NCBI GenBank assembly: GCA_948567375.1
Contig: OX419761.1
Span: forward strand, 50,904,501 to 50,968,500
Direction of reading: 5' to 3'
DNA from: Lunularia cruciata
Taxonomy: Eukaryota > Streptophyta > Marchantiopsida > Lunulariales > Lunulariaceae
DNA: 64,000 bases
Positions 1 to 11,054 of the stretch are shown piece after piece (the stretch's first letter is position 1; the number at the start of each line of letters is the position of its first letter). A program made the position numbers and the translations under genes. The notes under the pieces were generated by a model. It searched no databases, was not told the origin of the DNA, and saw only the letters and a list, made by a program, of their open reading frames with translations.

Positions 1-2135
1 AAGGCCATTACTGATTGGCCTACTCCAAAGGATGCCATAGAAAGCATTTAATGGATTGGTAAGTTTTTACCAATGGTTCATCTACTATTATATGCAAATG
101 GTAGCACCATTGACCAACCTTTTGGAGAAAAACTCAAGCTTTCAATGGACCACCAAGCATGAAGAATCATTCTAGAAGCTAAAACAATGGTGTCTTCAAG
201 ACCCATTCTTCAACCATATGATCTTCAACTATCTTGTGTGGTTGACTTTGATGCTTCTAACTTTACCACTGGAGTTGTGTTGCAACAAGAATTCTTAAAT
301 AGGTTACATCTTATTGCCTTTGTATCATTGATTAAACACCATAGAAAGGAATAACTCTACAACAAATTAGGAACAACTAGCAATAGTATATGCCACCAAG
401 GTATGGAGGTATTATCTCTTGGGAAAATAGGTGATCATACAAATTGATCACAAACCTTTGTTGCAGACATTATATTTGGAATACAAGAAGAGTTGACATC
501 ATTGATGGGAGGAGCAACTCTAATTGTTTGACATTAAACTTGAGTACAAATCTAGTTGGTTCCATATCATCCTTGATACCTTATCACAATGACCTGATTT
601 GAAGTCTCTTTCTCTCATCACGATGGCAAATATGATGGTGTTAGTTGACTCCAAGGTCCAAATTGATTTTAAGACAACTCTACAATAAGATCCATTCTTT
701 CAAATGGTACAAGGTTATCTTGCAACATGCAAAAAGGAGTACAACACCTTCTCCTCCAAGGAAGGCCTTTTATTCCATGAGAACCAGATATATGTCTCCA
801 TCAAGGCTAATCTCTGACTTGGGTCTCCAAGAAGCCCATGACTTACCAATTGTTGGTCACATGGGTGTGGACAAGACCTTAGGTACCCTCCAATGCCAAT
901 GGTAGTGGCCCAACATGGCATGAGATGTTTGATAATTTTTCCAATCATTTGAAAGTTCCCAACGTAACAAAGCCAACAACCAAAAGCCTAGTGGACTCCT
1001 TCAACCACTTCCCATTCCATCTACTTGATGGGAACATGTGAGCTTGGATCTCATTACATCCTTTCCCAAGACAAAGCAAGGTCACACAACAATAGTGGTG
1101 TTTGTAGATAAACTTAATAAGCAAATCCATTTGGCACCAACCTTTGATACCGTGGATGCTCCAACATTGGCATAGATCTACTTTGACATTGCCTTCAAGT
1201 ATCATGTGATGCCTTGTGTACTCATCTTTGACCGTGATCCTTAATTCATTGGAAAATTTTGGCAAGCACTCTTCTAGATACTTGGCACTAAGCTTGCTTT
1301 GTCCATGGTCTATCATCCTCAAATTGATGGAAAATTGAATGTGAAAATTACACCTTGGAAGATATTCTTTGTACATTTGTCAATCTTCACCATACAAATT
1401 AGGATGAATGTCTTGCAATTGCGGCATTTGCATACAATAATTCCAAACAAGCAAGTACCAAATTCTCTCCTTTCTTTCTCAATTTTGGCCAAAATCCGCT
1501 TTTTAAAAAATCTCTTCTTGCTTGTCCCCCATCTCATGTCCCTCATATTTCCACCTTCTTCACCACCATATTGAAATCCCTCTAACAAGCCAAATTTCAT
1601 CTCCTTTTTGCTCAAAATCATCAAAAACAATATGTAGACCACCATTTTTGTGATCTCACCTTTCAAGTTGGTGATAAGGGCATGCTCTCATCTAGTAAAC
1701 TACCTCTCTTACTTGATACCCAAGTCTATAAACTTACTCTTAATTGGATTGGACCCTTTGATGACCCAAATTATTTCTCCTATTGCTTATCAACTTGCCT
1801 TGCTTGGTCATATGCACATCCATCCTATCTTTCATATTTCCAAGTTGAAACCCTTTTTTCCTAATCCATCTTCTTTTTCCTCTCATGTCCAACCTTCTCC
1901 TCCTTCCGTCTCTATCAATGATCATGAAGAGTATGAAGCTGATTGAATCCTTGCATGTTGCCATATCCAACGAGACCATTGACAACATACAAAGTACAAA
2001 GTCCTTTAGAAAGGAGATCTCCTTCATGATACCACTTGGAAGCGTCATTCTCACTTGCAAAGTGCACAAATGGCCATCTAGGAGTTTGAAGCTTCAATGG
2101 CAACAAGGACGTCACCAACTAGTAGTGGGAGAATA
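1..2135 (+). pseudogene. B1: decayed chromovirus pol, RNase H to chromodomain, cut by window edge
   Basis: This stretch matches B2 from about 44961 to 47110 in the same order, so it is the 3' part of a second family-B gypsy element. In order it holds the end of RT and RNase H (1-600; VVDFDASNF-like motif near 240), the integrase zinc region (about 830-960; HMGVDKTLGTLQCQW), the integrase core (about 1030-1600) and a decayed chromodomain (about 1910-2100). No long frame survives: stops and frameshifts occur throughout, and the longest piece in the expected frame is under 150 codons. The 5' half lies beyond the window. It is certainly a dead copy. Clade assignment (chromovirus) rests on the chromodomain remnant and on the better-preserved B2. 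Confidence 0.85.
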
Positions 2136-2334
2136 TGTAATACAGAGTTTAGCAATGAAGCTAGTCAAGGCTAAAAAAGTAGCAAATTAGCCTAGAATAT
2201 TCTAAAAGTATCTAAGAAGCTACTTGGTATCCTCTCAAGTATTGGGTAATGTGCATGCCAAGTGGCAACTTCTAGGAGGTTGGGAAGCTTCCCAACTAGC
2301 TTAGCTTGCACTCCAAGTAGGTAGCTTCTAAAAG

Positions 2335-2347
2335 GAAACTTCTAGAA
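2335..2347 (+). promoter_or_regulatory. Candidate heat shock element in B1 LTR
   Basis: GAAACTTCTAGAA fits the heat shock factor consensus GAAnnTTCnnGAA without mismatch. A fourth unit follows with one change. Function is inferred only from the motif and from its repetition in the other B LTRs. Confidence 0.5.
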
Positions 2348-2434
2348 AGTTTCCAACTAGCTTAGCTTGCATGCCAAGTAGGCGGCTTCTAGATGGAAGT
2401 TTCTTAGTTAACTTGGCTTGCACTCCAAGAAAGT

Positions 2435-2439
2435 GGCTT
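2435..2439 (+). repeat. A1 target-site duplication, left copy (decayed)
   Basis: GGCTT here and AACTC at 27223-27227 are both explained by an original GGCTC, the base string found at this point of the intact B LTR (AAGTGGCTCAAGG near 34368). The differences are all C-to-T or G-to-A transitions. Confidence 0.55.
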
Positions 2440-3133
2440 TGTAACACTCATTTGTGCATGTATGTGATATTGTGATATTTAATTTGGTATTCTAAGTATT
2501 TGAGAGATATTATTTATATAGAGATAAAGGATAATTCTAACTTAGTCATGATTAGCTAAATTTAGTCATAGCTAAGATAGATGAGATCTTACTTTAGAGG
2601 AAGTAGAAAAGATGAGCATCACTATTTTAGATTTTAGTGCATTGACTTGGTATTATTCTTAGGTGTTTGGCTTTGAGGAAAGAGTTAAGAACTTTTAGAC
2701 CACACACCTTTTTGGTTCAGATTCTTTTATAGTCCAAGGATAGCACATGTGAAGGAATCCTTGACTTAATGGTTGGGTCAAGATTAGACCATATGCTTAG
2801 GAGAATATTCCTATTAGTATAGATATTAGTATAGATTAGCTTTTTGATTTTATTTGACTTTTAGCCTAGTAACTTGAGGTACTCCAGTAATTAATAACTT
2901 TGGTGCATAATTATTTTACAAATATATAAATTAGGAGCGAGGAGTTACTCATCATCCTTTCATTTGCAACTATCTTTCTCTCATTGATTTCTCTAATGAA
3001 CAATGTCTTGAGTCTTGGAGTGTTAGCCTTAGAGGAGTATAATGGAATTGGGGTTCTTTGCCTTCTTAGTCCATGGTGCATTACCATAATAGACATTAGA
3101 GGTTCATTTTGAGTGAAAGACAAGCCAACTCAC
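2440..3133 (+). repeat. A1 5' LTR
   Basis: About 694 bp, starting TGTAACACTCATTTGTGC and ending in a decayed form of the A2 LTR end (CCAACTCAC). It aligns along its length to the A2 LTRs at 37003 and 44126. It includes a TATA-like ATATATAAA near 2921 and is followed directly by the A-type primer site. Confidence 0.92.
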
Positions 3134-3138
3134 ATTTT

Positions 3139-3156
3139 TGGTTCCATTATCAAGAC
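3139..3156 (+). other. A1 primer binding site, decayed
   Basis: TGGTTCCATTATCAAGAC lies just after the LTR, where A2 has TGGTTCCGTTGCCGGGAC. The changes are mainly transitions. The intact form looks like the complement of a plant tRNA-Glu 3' end. Confidence 0.6.
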
Positions 3157-4404
3157 TTCTCTAGAAGGCAAGATAATGTTCCGCGTACAATTCTATATTA
3201 GACAGAAGGAGGCTATAAGAGCTCACATGGAGAGAAGTTTAGGGAACAAGAGTGCTAAAATTATGTAAGAGAAATTGGACACATTTGTATACCTTGTAAT
3301 TCATTATGATATCTTTGAGGTGGTTTTGTACATCTTGTATACATGAGAGGATTTGGAGAGATTGTGTGAGGTGGATTGCAGATTTTGGAGATTATGATGA
3401 TTTTGGGCAAAATCTCAAATTTGAGATTTGGACTTGAAAATTCTATTACACATGATAGCTCAAGGTATCCTTCAGTTAGCACACTTGAATTATTACGGGA
3501 GCTTTTACACTCACTAAGCTAGAGTTTTGGAAAGTTGATAGGGTAAACTACTCCCGCAATTGTATGCTCTTTGGAAAATTATACAGAGTCTGCTGTTTCT
3601 TCAGTTTTCAATGGCTTGTTTTGAAAATTTCCAAGAAAATTAAGTGCCTAGTATTCTACCTTTTGGCCCAAGAATTAGAGAAATATCTTTCTTGCACAAA
3701 AGTTATGAGTTGTTAACGGGAGAGTGTGGTTTTCAGACCAAATCTGAAATATGTGTGTTGAATAGAAAGATGCTTAGGCCAAATGGCTCAATAAAAAGAT
3801 CTGAAATTTTGTAGAGGAGGATGCCCTTATCAACTATGAAAAATTTCAAAGGACCAGTTGAGAGAATTTAGTGACATTGTGAGGAGTGGTCAATTTTGTA
3901 GAGTTGAGATCTCATGCATGAGAAGTGCAAGAGCAAAAAAAATACATGTTTGAGTATTTGGACTCATCTTGGGAACATGGAGGGTCACCAAGAGTGTAAA
4001 ATATGGCTATGAAAGAGTCCCCAAGGGTTTGAGGTGATTTTAAAGGTGGATTTGAGAAAAAAAGAGTTTAAAATAGAATTTGAAGAGAGTGTTGAGAGGA
4101 TCCAAAAACTTACACCACTTGGAGGAAAGAGTGAGTCTAAGTGCTTTTTAAGAGACATAAGGCAAGCTCATGTCCATTGACCTTTGAGAGCAAGAGATTG
4201 AGGGAAAGTAGAGGCTTACTTGACTTGGGTTTGCATGTTGGACCTTCTTCACCAAGATTGGGAGGAAGAAGATCTAAGACCAAGGAGTTATGTGAGGTTT
4301 GTGGAGTGGAAGGACTTCCAAAAGGACATGAGTGTAATAGAATAAAAGCATTTTTGGAAAATTTGGTGAAGGATCTTGGAGAGAGTCTTAGTACAATTAC
4401 ATAA
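3157..4404 (+). pseudogene. A1 leader with ORF1 remnant
   Basis: Aligns with the A2 leader (37705-39015). The best-kept part is 4141-4404 (87 codons), which retains HKASSCPLTFESKRLRE and the second cysteine motif CEVCGVEGLPKGHEC. The first half of the CCHC knuckle has been lost: CFLCGEKG in A2 is replaced by FK.R. Upstream parts of ORF1 are broken by stops. That the two A copies keep the same ORF1 text supports it as a genuine family-A protein rather than chance. Confidence 0.65.
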
Positions 4405-4956
4405 ATAATATTACCTTTGTCAACTAGTTTTCAAGATTAGTGATGGAGATAATCTTTCAACTTATGGATAAACTATCCATGACGGTTCAATTAATATGCA
4501 CTCTAGGATTTGATGTTGCTTTAGAAATCTTGGAGAAACTTGGACCTTTTGTGTTCCCTTTATATTACTCTCAAATGTTGTTAGTCATGTATGTACTCTA
4601 TTAGTTATAGAATAAGAAAAATAAGAAAAAAAAGATTGAGAGAAAGAGAAAGATAGTGAGGGGCTAAGATGTCTTAGTACAACTACAAAAATACTACCAC
4701 TTTCATCAACTAGTTCTCAAGGTAAATAATGGAGATAATCTTTCAACTTATGGATAAACTATCCATGAGGGTTTGATTAATATGCACTCTATGATTTGAT
4801 ATTGCTTTAGAAACCTTGGAGTAACCTGGACCTTTTTGCTATATAAGGTGGATAACTCTCAAATGGTGTTAGTCATGTACATACTCTATTAGTTAAGGAG
4901 TGAGAGAAAAGAAAAGAAAAATATTAAGAGAAAGAGAAATATAATGAGGGGCTAAG
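4390..4956 (+). repeat. Tandem duplication of the ORF1-gag spacer in A1
   Basis: Two units of about 280 bp (about 4390-4671 and 4672-4956) each contain the ORF1 tail, the segment ATGGAGATAATCTTTCAACT, a purine-rich AGAGAAAGAGAAA run and AGGGGCTAAGATG. A2 has only one copy of this interval (38960-39253). The second unit leads into the gag start. Confidence 0.75.
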
Positions 4957-5500
4957 ATGAGGAAAGTTTCTATTTTCTTCGGCAAGGATGGAGAAGATGT
5001 GAAGGTCTTTGTGAGAGATTTCAAGAGAACTTGCATAGGAAACAATGAGAGGAGGAAGAATGAGTGGATATTATTATTACTAGGTTTCTTTGAGTATGCA
5101 TCACTTACATGGTACAGATCAAAATACCAAAAGAGAGAGAGGAGATATGGACAAGAATAGTCTTGGGAGAGTTTGACTTCAGCACTTATTGAGAACTTTC
5201 TTCAAGATAAGAGTTATGAAAGATTGATGAGTGAGGTTACCTTCTTCAAACAAGAAGATGGAGAGAAAGTGAGAGTTTATGTAGAAAGAGTGGAGAAGTT
5301 GGAGTCAAGATTTCACATAGTGTTGAGGAAGGGTAGGGATGATGTAGCGACTACTATGATTGGCATAGGGTCTATGCTCACCAAGAATTTTGTGGGAGAG
5401 TTGAGACCACATATTAGAAGTAGGTGAGATTTGAGAAACCTTCTTCCAAGGTTGAAGCTATCAAGATTGCAATTCATTTGGAGGAGAGTTTGGAAAGAGA
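4957..5500 (+). pseudogene. A1 gag, N-terminal part
   Basis: Begins MRKVSIFFGKDGEDVKVFV, matching the A2 gag-pol start at 39251. It keeps the gag segment FFKQEDGEKVRVYVERVEK. A TAG at 5158-5160 and a break near 5427 interrupt the frame. It stops at 5500, where D1 is inserted, and resumes at 22065 with no loss other than the target duplication. Confidence 0.85.
5496..5500 (+). repeat. D1 target-site duplication, left copy
   Basis: AGAGA here and at 22065-22069. Removing 5501-22069 rejoins the A1 gag text to match GGGGATGAGAGTG of A2 near 39790. Confidence 0.8.
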
Positions 5501-6180
5501 TGTCGTGCGTATATACATTGCAACACAACATATATTGCTATCAACATCATACACTATAGAAGCACAACTCACACATAAGTCATACATATACTCTTAAGAG
5601 CCACACTAATCAGATTGTTTACAACTCTTGAATCAACTCAACTCAGATCAAATACCGATGTACTTGATCTATCACTCTATAAACTGCCAACAACTAGGCA
5701 CTAATTACAATCAAACCACACCCACTCTAGCTAAGAGAGTCCAAATGATGCTCACCGGCCTCTATCCACCATAGCAAAGAACTTGAAGGATTAACATCAA
5801 AGAAGTGAGCTCTCTAGAGTTGCACTTTGAAAGTATAACCCTGGACTCAAGCTAGGTCTAAAACCCTAATGATCCCATTGATGGCACACTCAACAGTGCA
5901 AACGGTGCAAAGTGACGGTGGGCCTTATTGTGAAGTCAATACCCTGAACATAAAATCTGACCGTCAAAAAGTAGTCTATGGGAAATTGTTGAAATACCTC
6001 TTACTATTATCATTGCAACTCTAGTGTCCAAGCAATCTAGATGCAACACTACAAATGGCGTGATAGTTGTCGTGCATCTATACATCGCTACACAACAAAC
6101 ATCACTGTCAACATCATACACTATAGAAGCATAACTCACACATAAGTCATACATAGACTCTAGAGTACCACAATTGCTCC
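5501..6180 (-). repeat. D1 left terminal repeat, unusual X-L-X arrangement
   Basis: The segment of about 450 bp that matches the right end (L, about 5613-6067) is flanked on both sides by copies of a segment of about 110 bp (X: 5501-5612 and 6069-6170). Both X copies begin TGTCGTGC and share CATCATACACTATAGAAGCA. The right end of D1 has L only. The outer X ends exactly at the target duplication. The true LTR boundary is therefore uncertain. Confidence 0.65.
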
Positions 6181-6347
6181 CCTAGCTGGTGGTTAGGTTC
6201 CTCTAACTCCAGATAGCCATCTACTCCAAGTATATGGTATATCCTATGATGGGCAAAGATCAGAAGGCCGGGTGCTATGGAGCCCCATTGTTAGTCACCT
6301 ATTTACAATCTTTACCATATAAAGAATGAACTAGCTATAGGTCAAGT

Positions 6348-6482
6348 ACATCTAGGACATAACCACTAACCCTGAGGAAATATCATGAGGGGAGGAGTCA
6401 TACATACCATATGCCATCCTCTCAAACAACTATCACACACTAACATAGTAGCAGCTCCACCAGAAGAGCCACATAACATACA
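6348..6482 (-). pseudogene. D1 C-terminal PHD finger
   Basis: Minus-strand text reads CMLC, then CDSC, then HMVC, a stop, then WLCPRC. The spacing C-x2-C-x11-C-x2-C-x4-H-x2-C-x14-C-x2-C, with Trp two residues before the last Cys pair, is a full C4HC3 PHD finger. One TAG (6366-6368) falls inside it. It lies in the same frame as the integrase C-terminus upstream (6648-6953), separated only by stop codons, so it was the tail of the D polyprotein and not a separate host gene. PHD fingers bind histone H3 tails; a role in choosing integration sites is my inference, by analogy with chromodomains in chromoviruses. Confidence 0.75.
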
Positions 6483-7740
6483 CCTCAAAACTTGCATGTA
6501 CAAGTGCCAAGCTTGGGTCCATAGTACCATCAATGTTTGGGAGGTGGTATGGCACACAATTGCGCACATGATCCTTCTAAAAAACACCATCACTTCCTTC
6601 CTTGTGTTCTCAAAGGCCATTGGCATCACTCTCCGAAAGATCTTTGCCTATTGAGAACATGTGCTCATCCATACATAGGGGTCATCCAAGTCCAAAACTA
6701 TAGTAGCATCTTGACAAATGGCTGCAAGTAAATCTGGATCTTGTCTATAGAGTAGGAAGTAAGGAGAGAAGGATGCTAAGGAGGCTTGCCGGCTGAACCA
6801 ATAGCCCATGGCCAACCAAGGTAATTGGAGACCTAAATCTCCCAAGTGGCCTCTTTGCAAACCATACTTCTGCAATCCTCTCTTCACCATCTGAACCGCT
6901 CTCTTTACTAAGTCATCTGCCTTGGGGTGATCTTGATGTAGTAAAATGATCAATCAAAGCCTTGTCACACAAGACATGAAACTTCCCTAAGAACTCTATA
7001 CCCTGATTAGTCAAAGCCTCAGATGGTGCACAAAATGACTAAGAACTCGATCCAGGAATGAGTAAGTTGTCCCTTCACTAGACTTGTCAGGAAGTACCAC
7101 CAACTCAATCCACTTGGAGAAGTGCTCCACCATCACCAAAACATACTAATGATGTCTTATAGTCAGCAGTAAAGGTCCAACAAAGTCCAAACTCCAACAG
7201 TAACCAAATCTTATGATAGGTAATGGGTGTAACTATGGCATAAGAGCATTGAATGATGCTCTAACTCGGTCACAAACCACACATCTAGCAACAAATTGTT
7301 GTGCCTTGATCTGCATACCACACCACCAATGATGACTCTGGAGTAAGCTATATGTATGCTTTACTCCAAAATGTCCTAGCTCCTCATGAGCATGACGGAC
7401 CAATTGTGGTCTCTAAGATGGAAGTAGTACTACTTGCACTCTACCATCCTCCCATACATGCAAAAGGTATCTGCTCTCCAATCTAAACCGTCTGGCTTGA
7501 TAAAGGACATGATCTCTCTCCTTGGCCCCAACTATGCCACCCACAACACCAATGCAAAGATAGTCCATCATTAAGACGTCACCATGAATCTCTTGCTGAA
7601 TTGTACCAATATCTTCACTCTTTGGATCTATGACCTCAATAACTCCTCCTATATGCATTGAGAGAGATACCACCAAAGCCTCAAAAAATATATAGAGAAA
7701 GGCAAATGCATGCCAACCTAACACCATCTCCTCATCTACC
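6483..7740 (-). pseudogene. D1 integrase
   Basis: On the minus strand the zinc-binding part reads HEELGHFG then CVVCDR (about 7390-7260). The core starts with LDFVGPLL (first catalytic Asp, near 7190). The third acidic position is changed: HPKADDLVKR near 6945-6916 has Lys where the family Glu is expected. The C-terminal part (6648-6953) includes QKYGLQRGHLGDLGLQLPW. Several stops and shifts break the frame. It leads directly into the PHD tail. Confidence 0.75.
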
Positions 7741-8982
7741 TCACCATGCCAACATGCTTTGATCTGATCCTACTGGCTGGGACATGGGTTTCTACTCAAC
7801 TTATCTGCATCATGGTTCACCACTCCAAGTCTATGAACAACCATGAAATCATATTCTTGTAAAATCAGAGCACATCGTGCAAGCTTCCTTGAAAGCTTGT
7901 TGGACTCCATCAACCACTTCAGCGGCTGATGATCAGTGATGAGAGTGAAGGGGTTAGCAAATAGGTAACATCAGAAATGTGCTACTAAGCAAATTGGTGC
8001 CAAGCACTCTCCCTCATATGAACTATACTTTGCCTTTGCTAAATTTTTGGAACGACTAGCATAGGCCACCACAAACTCCTTCCCTCATCATCATGTTGGG
8101 TGAGCACTGCTCCAACATACTCCAATCAGTATGAACCTGAAATGGTCATCCTCTGATTGGTCTCCTCAAAATAGGAGCAGATGTCAACCTCTCCTTGAGC
8201 TCTACAAAAGCTCTCTCCCCAACACCACTCTAGTGTAAGCTTGGTTAGCTTCATCTAGGCCTTGGCAATGACACTAAATCCTACAACATAGCGGTGATAG
8301 GAGTTTGCCAACCCAATGAATGCTTGCACTTTGCTCACATCCGTATGCCAAGGAATATGTGCAATAGCCTCCACCTTGGTTTGCTGAACACCAAGTCCTC
8401 CAAGGTAGATAGTGTGACCCAATACTCAACCTGCTCATGGAAGAACCTACACTTCCCAAGATGTAATTTGAGTTCATGAGATCTCAACCTCTCAAACACT
8501 TCCAACAACTATCTCTCATGCTCCTCCATAATAGTGTTATAGACCAAAATGTCATCAATATAACACCGAGTAAAATCCAATCCAGCTAGGATCCTATCCA
8601 TGATCCTCTGGAATTTGGCAAGAGCATTCTTTAACCCAAATGGTAAGAACCTCCACTAATATATTACATCCTTTCCATGAGGATCAATAGCCCAGAATGT
8701 TATCTTGGACTTATCTTCCTCCCTGATTGGCAATTGATGATATCCCACCCGAAGATCCAAAGTACTGAAGACCTTTGTATGCCCAATTGCATCAAAAATC
8801 TACTCCGGTGTAGGCATGGCATACCAATCAGCCCTGGGTTGTTAGTTGATAGGACATTACTCTCCACACATCCACCTATCTATGCAGTTGCCATGCATAT
8901 CTTTCTTGGCTTGCATCATTGTATCTAATGCATACTTTCCATGTGAGATCTCCATCAAACCAGCCTAAAAAAGGTCACTCCT
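7741..8982 (-). pseudogene. D1 reverse transcriptase and RNase H
   Basis: Minus-strand reading gives FLPFGLKNALAKFQR (near 8655-8610), the catalytic CYIDDILVY (about 8570-8540) and the thumb segment KVQAFIGLANSYHRYV (about 8340-8290), followed by a badly broken RNase H. Stops and frame changes are frequent. The coding text is cut at 8982 by element C and continues, sense-upstream, from 15195. Confidence 0.75.
8978..8982 (+). repeat. C target-site duplication, left copy
   Basis: CTCCT, repeated exactly at 15195-15199 after the C 3' LTR. Confidence 0.9.
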
Positions 8983-9725
8983 TGTAATACCAAGGGTTAG
9001 CCATATGATCTAGATGTGAAATTCGGTTTGGTAACATCTAGAATGATGTTATACATGATGGTCAAAATAGATCACATAGAAGTATCACCAAAAGAGTACT
9101 TCTACTAATAGGGCAGAAACCAAAATAGACTTGAGAACCTTAGAACCAATAGCTAGACATATGATTTAAAGGTGAGAATTGGTTTGGTAACATCTGGAAG
9201 GATGTTACACATGATGGACTAAATAGATCAGAAAGAGGTATCACCAAAAAGGGACTTCTACTAATAGAGTAGGAACCGAAATATGCCTGAAATCTTTGAA
9301 GGCAATTTCGGAGGCCTAAACGGATGAATTAGGCCTCAAAAATGTGCAGATTCCCCCCCCCCCCAACAGAGGAAAGGCTGGCCTTCCCTCCCCCCTGGTT
9401 TGTCTCGTCGAGTGCTTTCCAATGGTACCTTACTCATGTGATTCTGAGATTCCTACAGGAAGATTCCCTAAAAGATTCCCTTCGGTCAAAGCTCGTTTGA
9501 CCAACCATATAGGACCTAGACCAGACAGGTCACTCATCCAAGTAAGTAATCCAAGGGTGGAGCTTGCTAACATGTCACCTATCTGTGTCCCTAATCCTAT
9601 GGTGGAGCTTCCTTGTAGGAGATCCTCTTTGTCTATATAATAAAGAGAAGGTGCTCCCTTGGGGCATCGAATGTTTGAATGTGCAATCTGTGTTTTCTCT
9701 CTTCTCTTGTCCTCGGAGTATTACA
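8983..9725 (+). repeat. C 5' LTR
   Basis: 743 bp, TGTAATACC ... GTATTACA. The upstream half contains an imperfect tandem duplication of about 156 bp (about 9000-9155 and 9156-9310; GGTTTGGTAACATCT at 9025 and 9181). A 12-bp C run lies at 9353-9364 and the TATA box TATATAA at 9634-9640. Confidence 0.95.
9634..9640 (+). promoter_or_regulatory. C LTR TATA box
   Basis: TATATAA followed by TAAAGAGAAGG about 85 bp before the LTR end, conserved in the 3' LTR at 15114-15120. This position fits the U3/R boundary. Confidence 0.65.
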
Positions 9726-9726
9726 A

Positions 9727-9738
9727 TGGTATCAGAGC
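9727..9738 (+). other. C primer binding site (tRNA-iMet)
   Basis: TGGTATCAGAGC, the standard plant initiator-Met primer complement, one base after the LTR. Confidence 0.92.
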
Positions 9739-9936
9739 AAGTGTTCTAGTCCAAGAGAGTGGATCACCCCTCTTGGAATAGCACGAACTACTGAAACTGA
9801 GTAATTTGAGGTGGAGAACATAGAGTAATCGCTAGACTTAGGAAGGACTTTAGAGAGCGGATGGGATGGATGCGCCAGGGGGACAATTTCCCGCACCTAG
9901 CTTTCCATTCTCAAACCCATTCCACATCAAGGAACC

Positions 9937-11025
9937 ATGGATCCGCAGTTGCAAGAGCTGGTGCAAGGAATGCAAGGGATGTTGAATGAATTTCGAGAGA
10001 TTAAGATGACCATGGAGACATTGCAAAGTCAAGTGCAGATCCTCAGGAACGATCAAGCCATGCAAGAAGAAGAGCCGTCTCAAAACCCAGTACCTGCGAC
10101 TGAAGTTCTTGGAGAGGCACCCGTGCCTACGAACCCTATCAACAATGAAGCCACATTGCTACTCCGGATGAAGAAGACCTGCAACATCGAGCCTTACAAG
10201 GGGCAGCGTACGATGGGAGTAGTGGAGAATTGGATCTCAAGAATGAATCGATATTTTTGATTGTTCTCAACAGAGATCACAGAGCATGCTGCAGGCGTGT
10301 TTGCATGTGGGTACTTGACCGATAAAGCCCTCACATGGTATGATGCTTGGGAACGATCCATGCTGGCAGAGAGAAGGGAGGTCACATGGACAGCAATGCA
10401 AGAAGGATTGCTCAAGAATTTCCAATTGGTGGATTTTGTACAGATGGCTCGAACCCGACTATGGGGATTGAGACAGAAGAATAGCGTACAAGAGTATGTG
10501 GAGGTGTTTCTGGATCTACAAGTTGCAATTACCGACATGAGTCCAGCAGAGGCTCTCGACAATTTCAAACGAGGGTTGAAAGAGCGGATTCGCCAAGAAG
10601 TCATGGTGCAAAACCCTCGCACGGTATTTGAAGCTATTGCTTGTGCGCAGAGAATAGCTGGAGCATTAGGAGGAGGTGAAGGAGTAGTTCCACCTCAACA
10701 TTATCGAGCAGAAATGCCACACATGGGTGGACCAGTACCGATGGAATTGGGCAACCTTCGATTTTGGGATCAAGGAGCACGGCCGCTTCAAGGAGAGCGG
10801 GGACGGGTAGAAGAACGAAGAGATGGAGTCCCACAAGGAGAAGGGACTCGAGGAGAACAACGCCGTTGTTATAATTGTGGCCGTATTGGGCACATATCTA
10901 CCAATTGTCGCACTCGGTTCCCTAGAGGCCCTCGGCCTTCGTACATGCGATCTTTGAACAACATGGAGAGGCACATTGAAGAGGAGGAGGTGGAAACCAC
11001 TTCGGAAAACGAAGATTGCCAGTAA
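9937..11025 (+). pseudogene. C gag with one in-frame stop
   Basis: One continuous frame from ATG 9937 to TAA 11023-11025, except for a TGA at 10258-10260 (after the residues NRYF). The N-terminal 107 codons carry a leucine/glutamine-rich coiled-coil-like stretch. The main retrotransposon gag domain follows (ALTWYDAWERSM to about 10650). The C-terminus has a CCHC zinc knuckle, CYNCGRIGHISTNC (about 10864-10905). The length of about 362 codons is normal for a chromovirus gag. A single stop in otherwise clean text suggests recent loss of function. Confidence 0.9.
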
Positions 11026-11054
11026 ATGTACCTCGCGGCCTTATTGGCTCAATA

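Larger units (their letters stand above)
2136..2439 (+). repeat. B1 3' LTR, left part (split by A1)
   Basis: Begins TGTAATACAGAGTTTAGC, as the B2 LTRs at 34122 and 47111 do, and follows the B pol remnant. It stops where the A1 LTR begins and resumes at 27223. It carries the family-B GAA/TTC inverted pentamer array; GAAACTTCTAGAA at 2335-2347 is a perfect three-unit heat-shock-element match. Confidence 0.85.

Noticed and set aside
6348-6629. PHD finger as part of a separate host gene
   Set aside because: It shares the frame with the D1 integrase C-terminus with only stop codons between, inside the bounds of the element.
10194-10622. 142-codon minus-strand ORF with Cys/Ser-rich text
   Set aside because: Antisense of the C gag, which has a zinc knuckle and gag domain on the plus strand.
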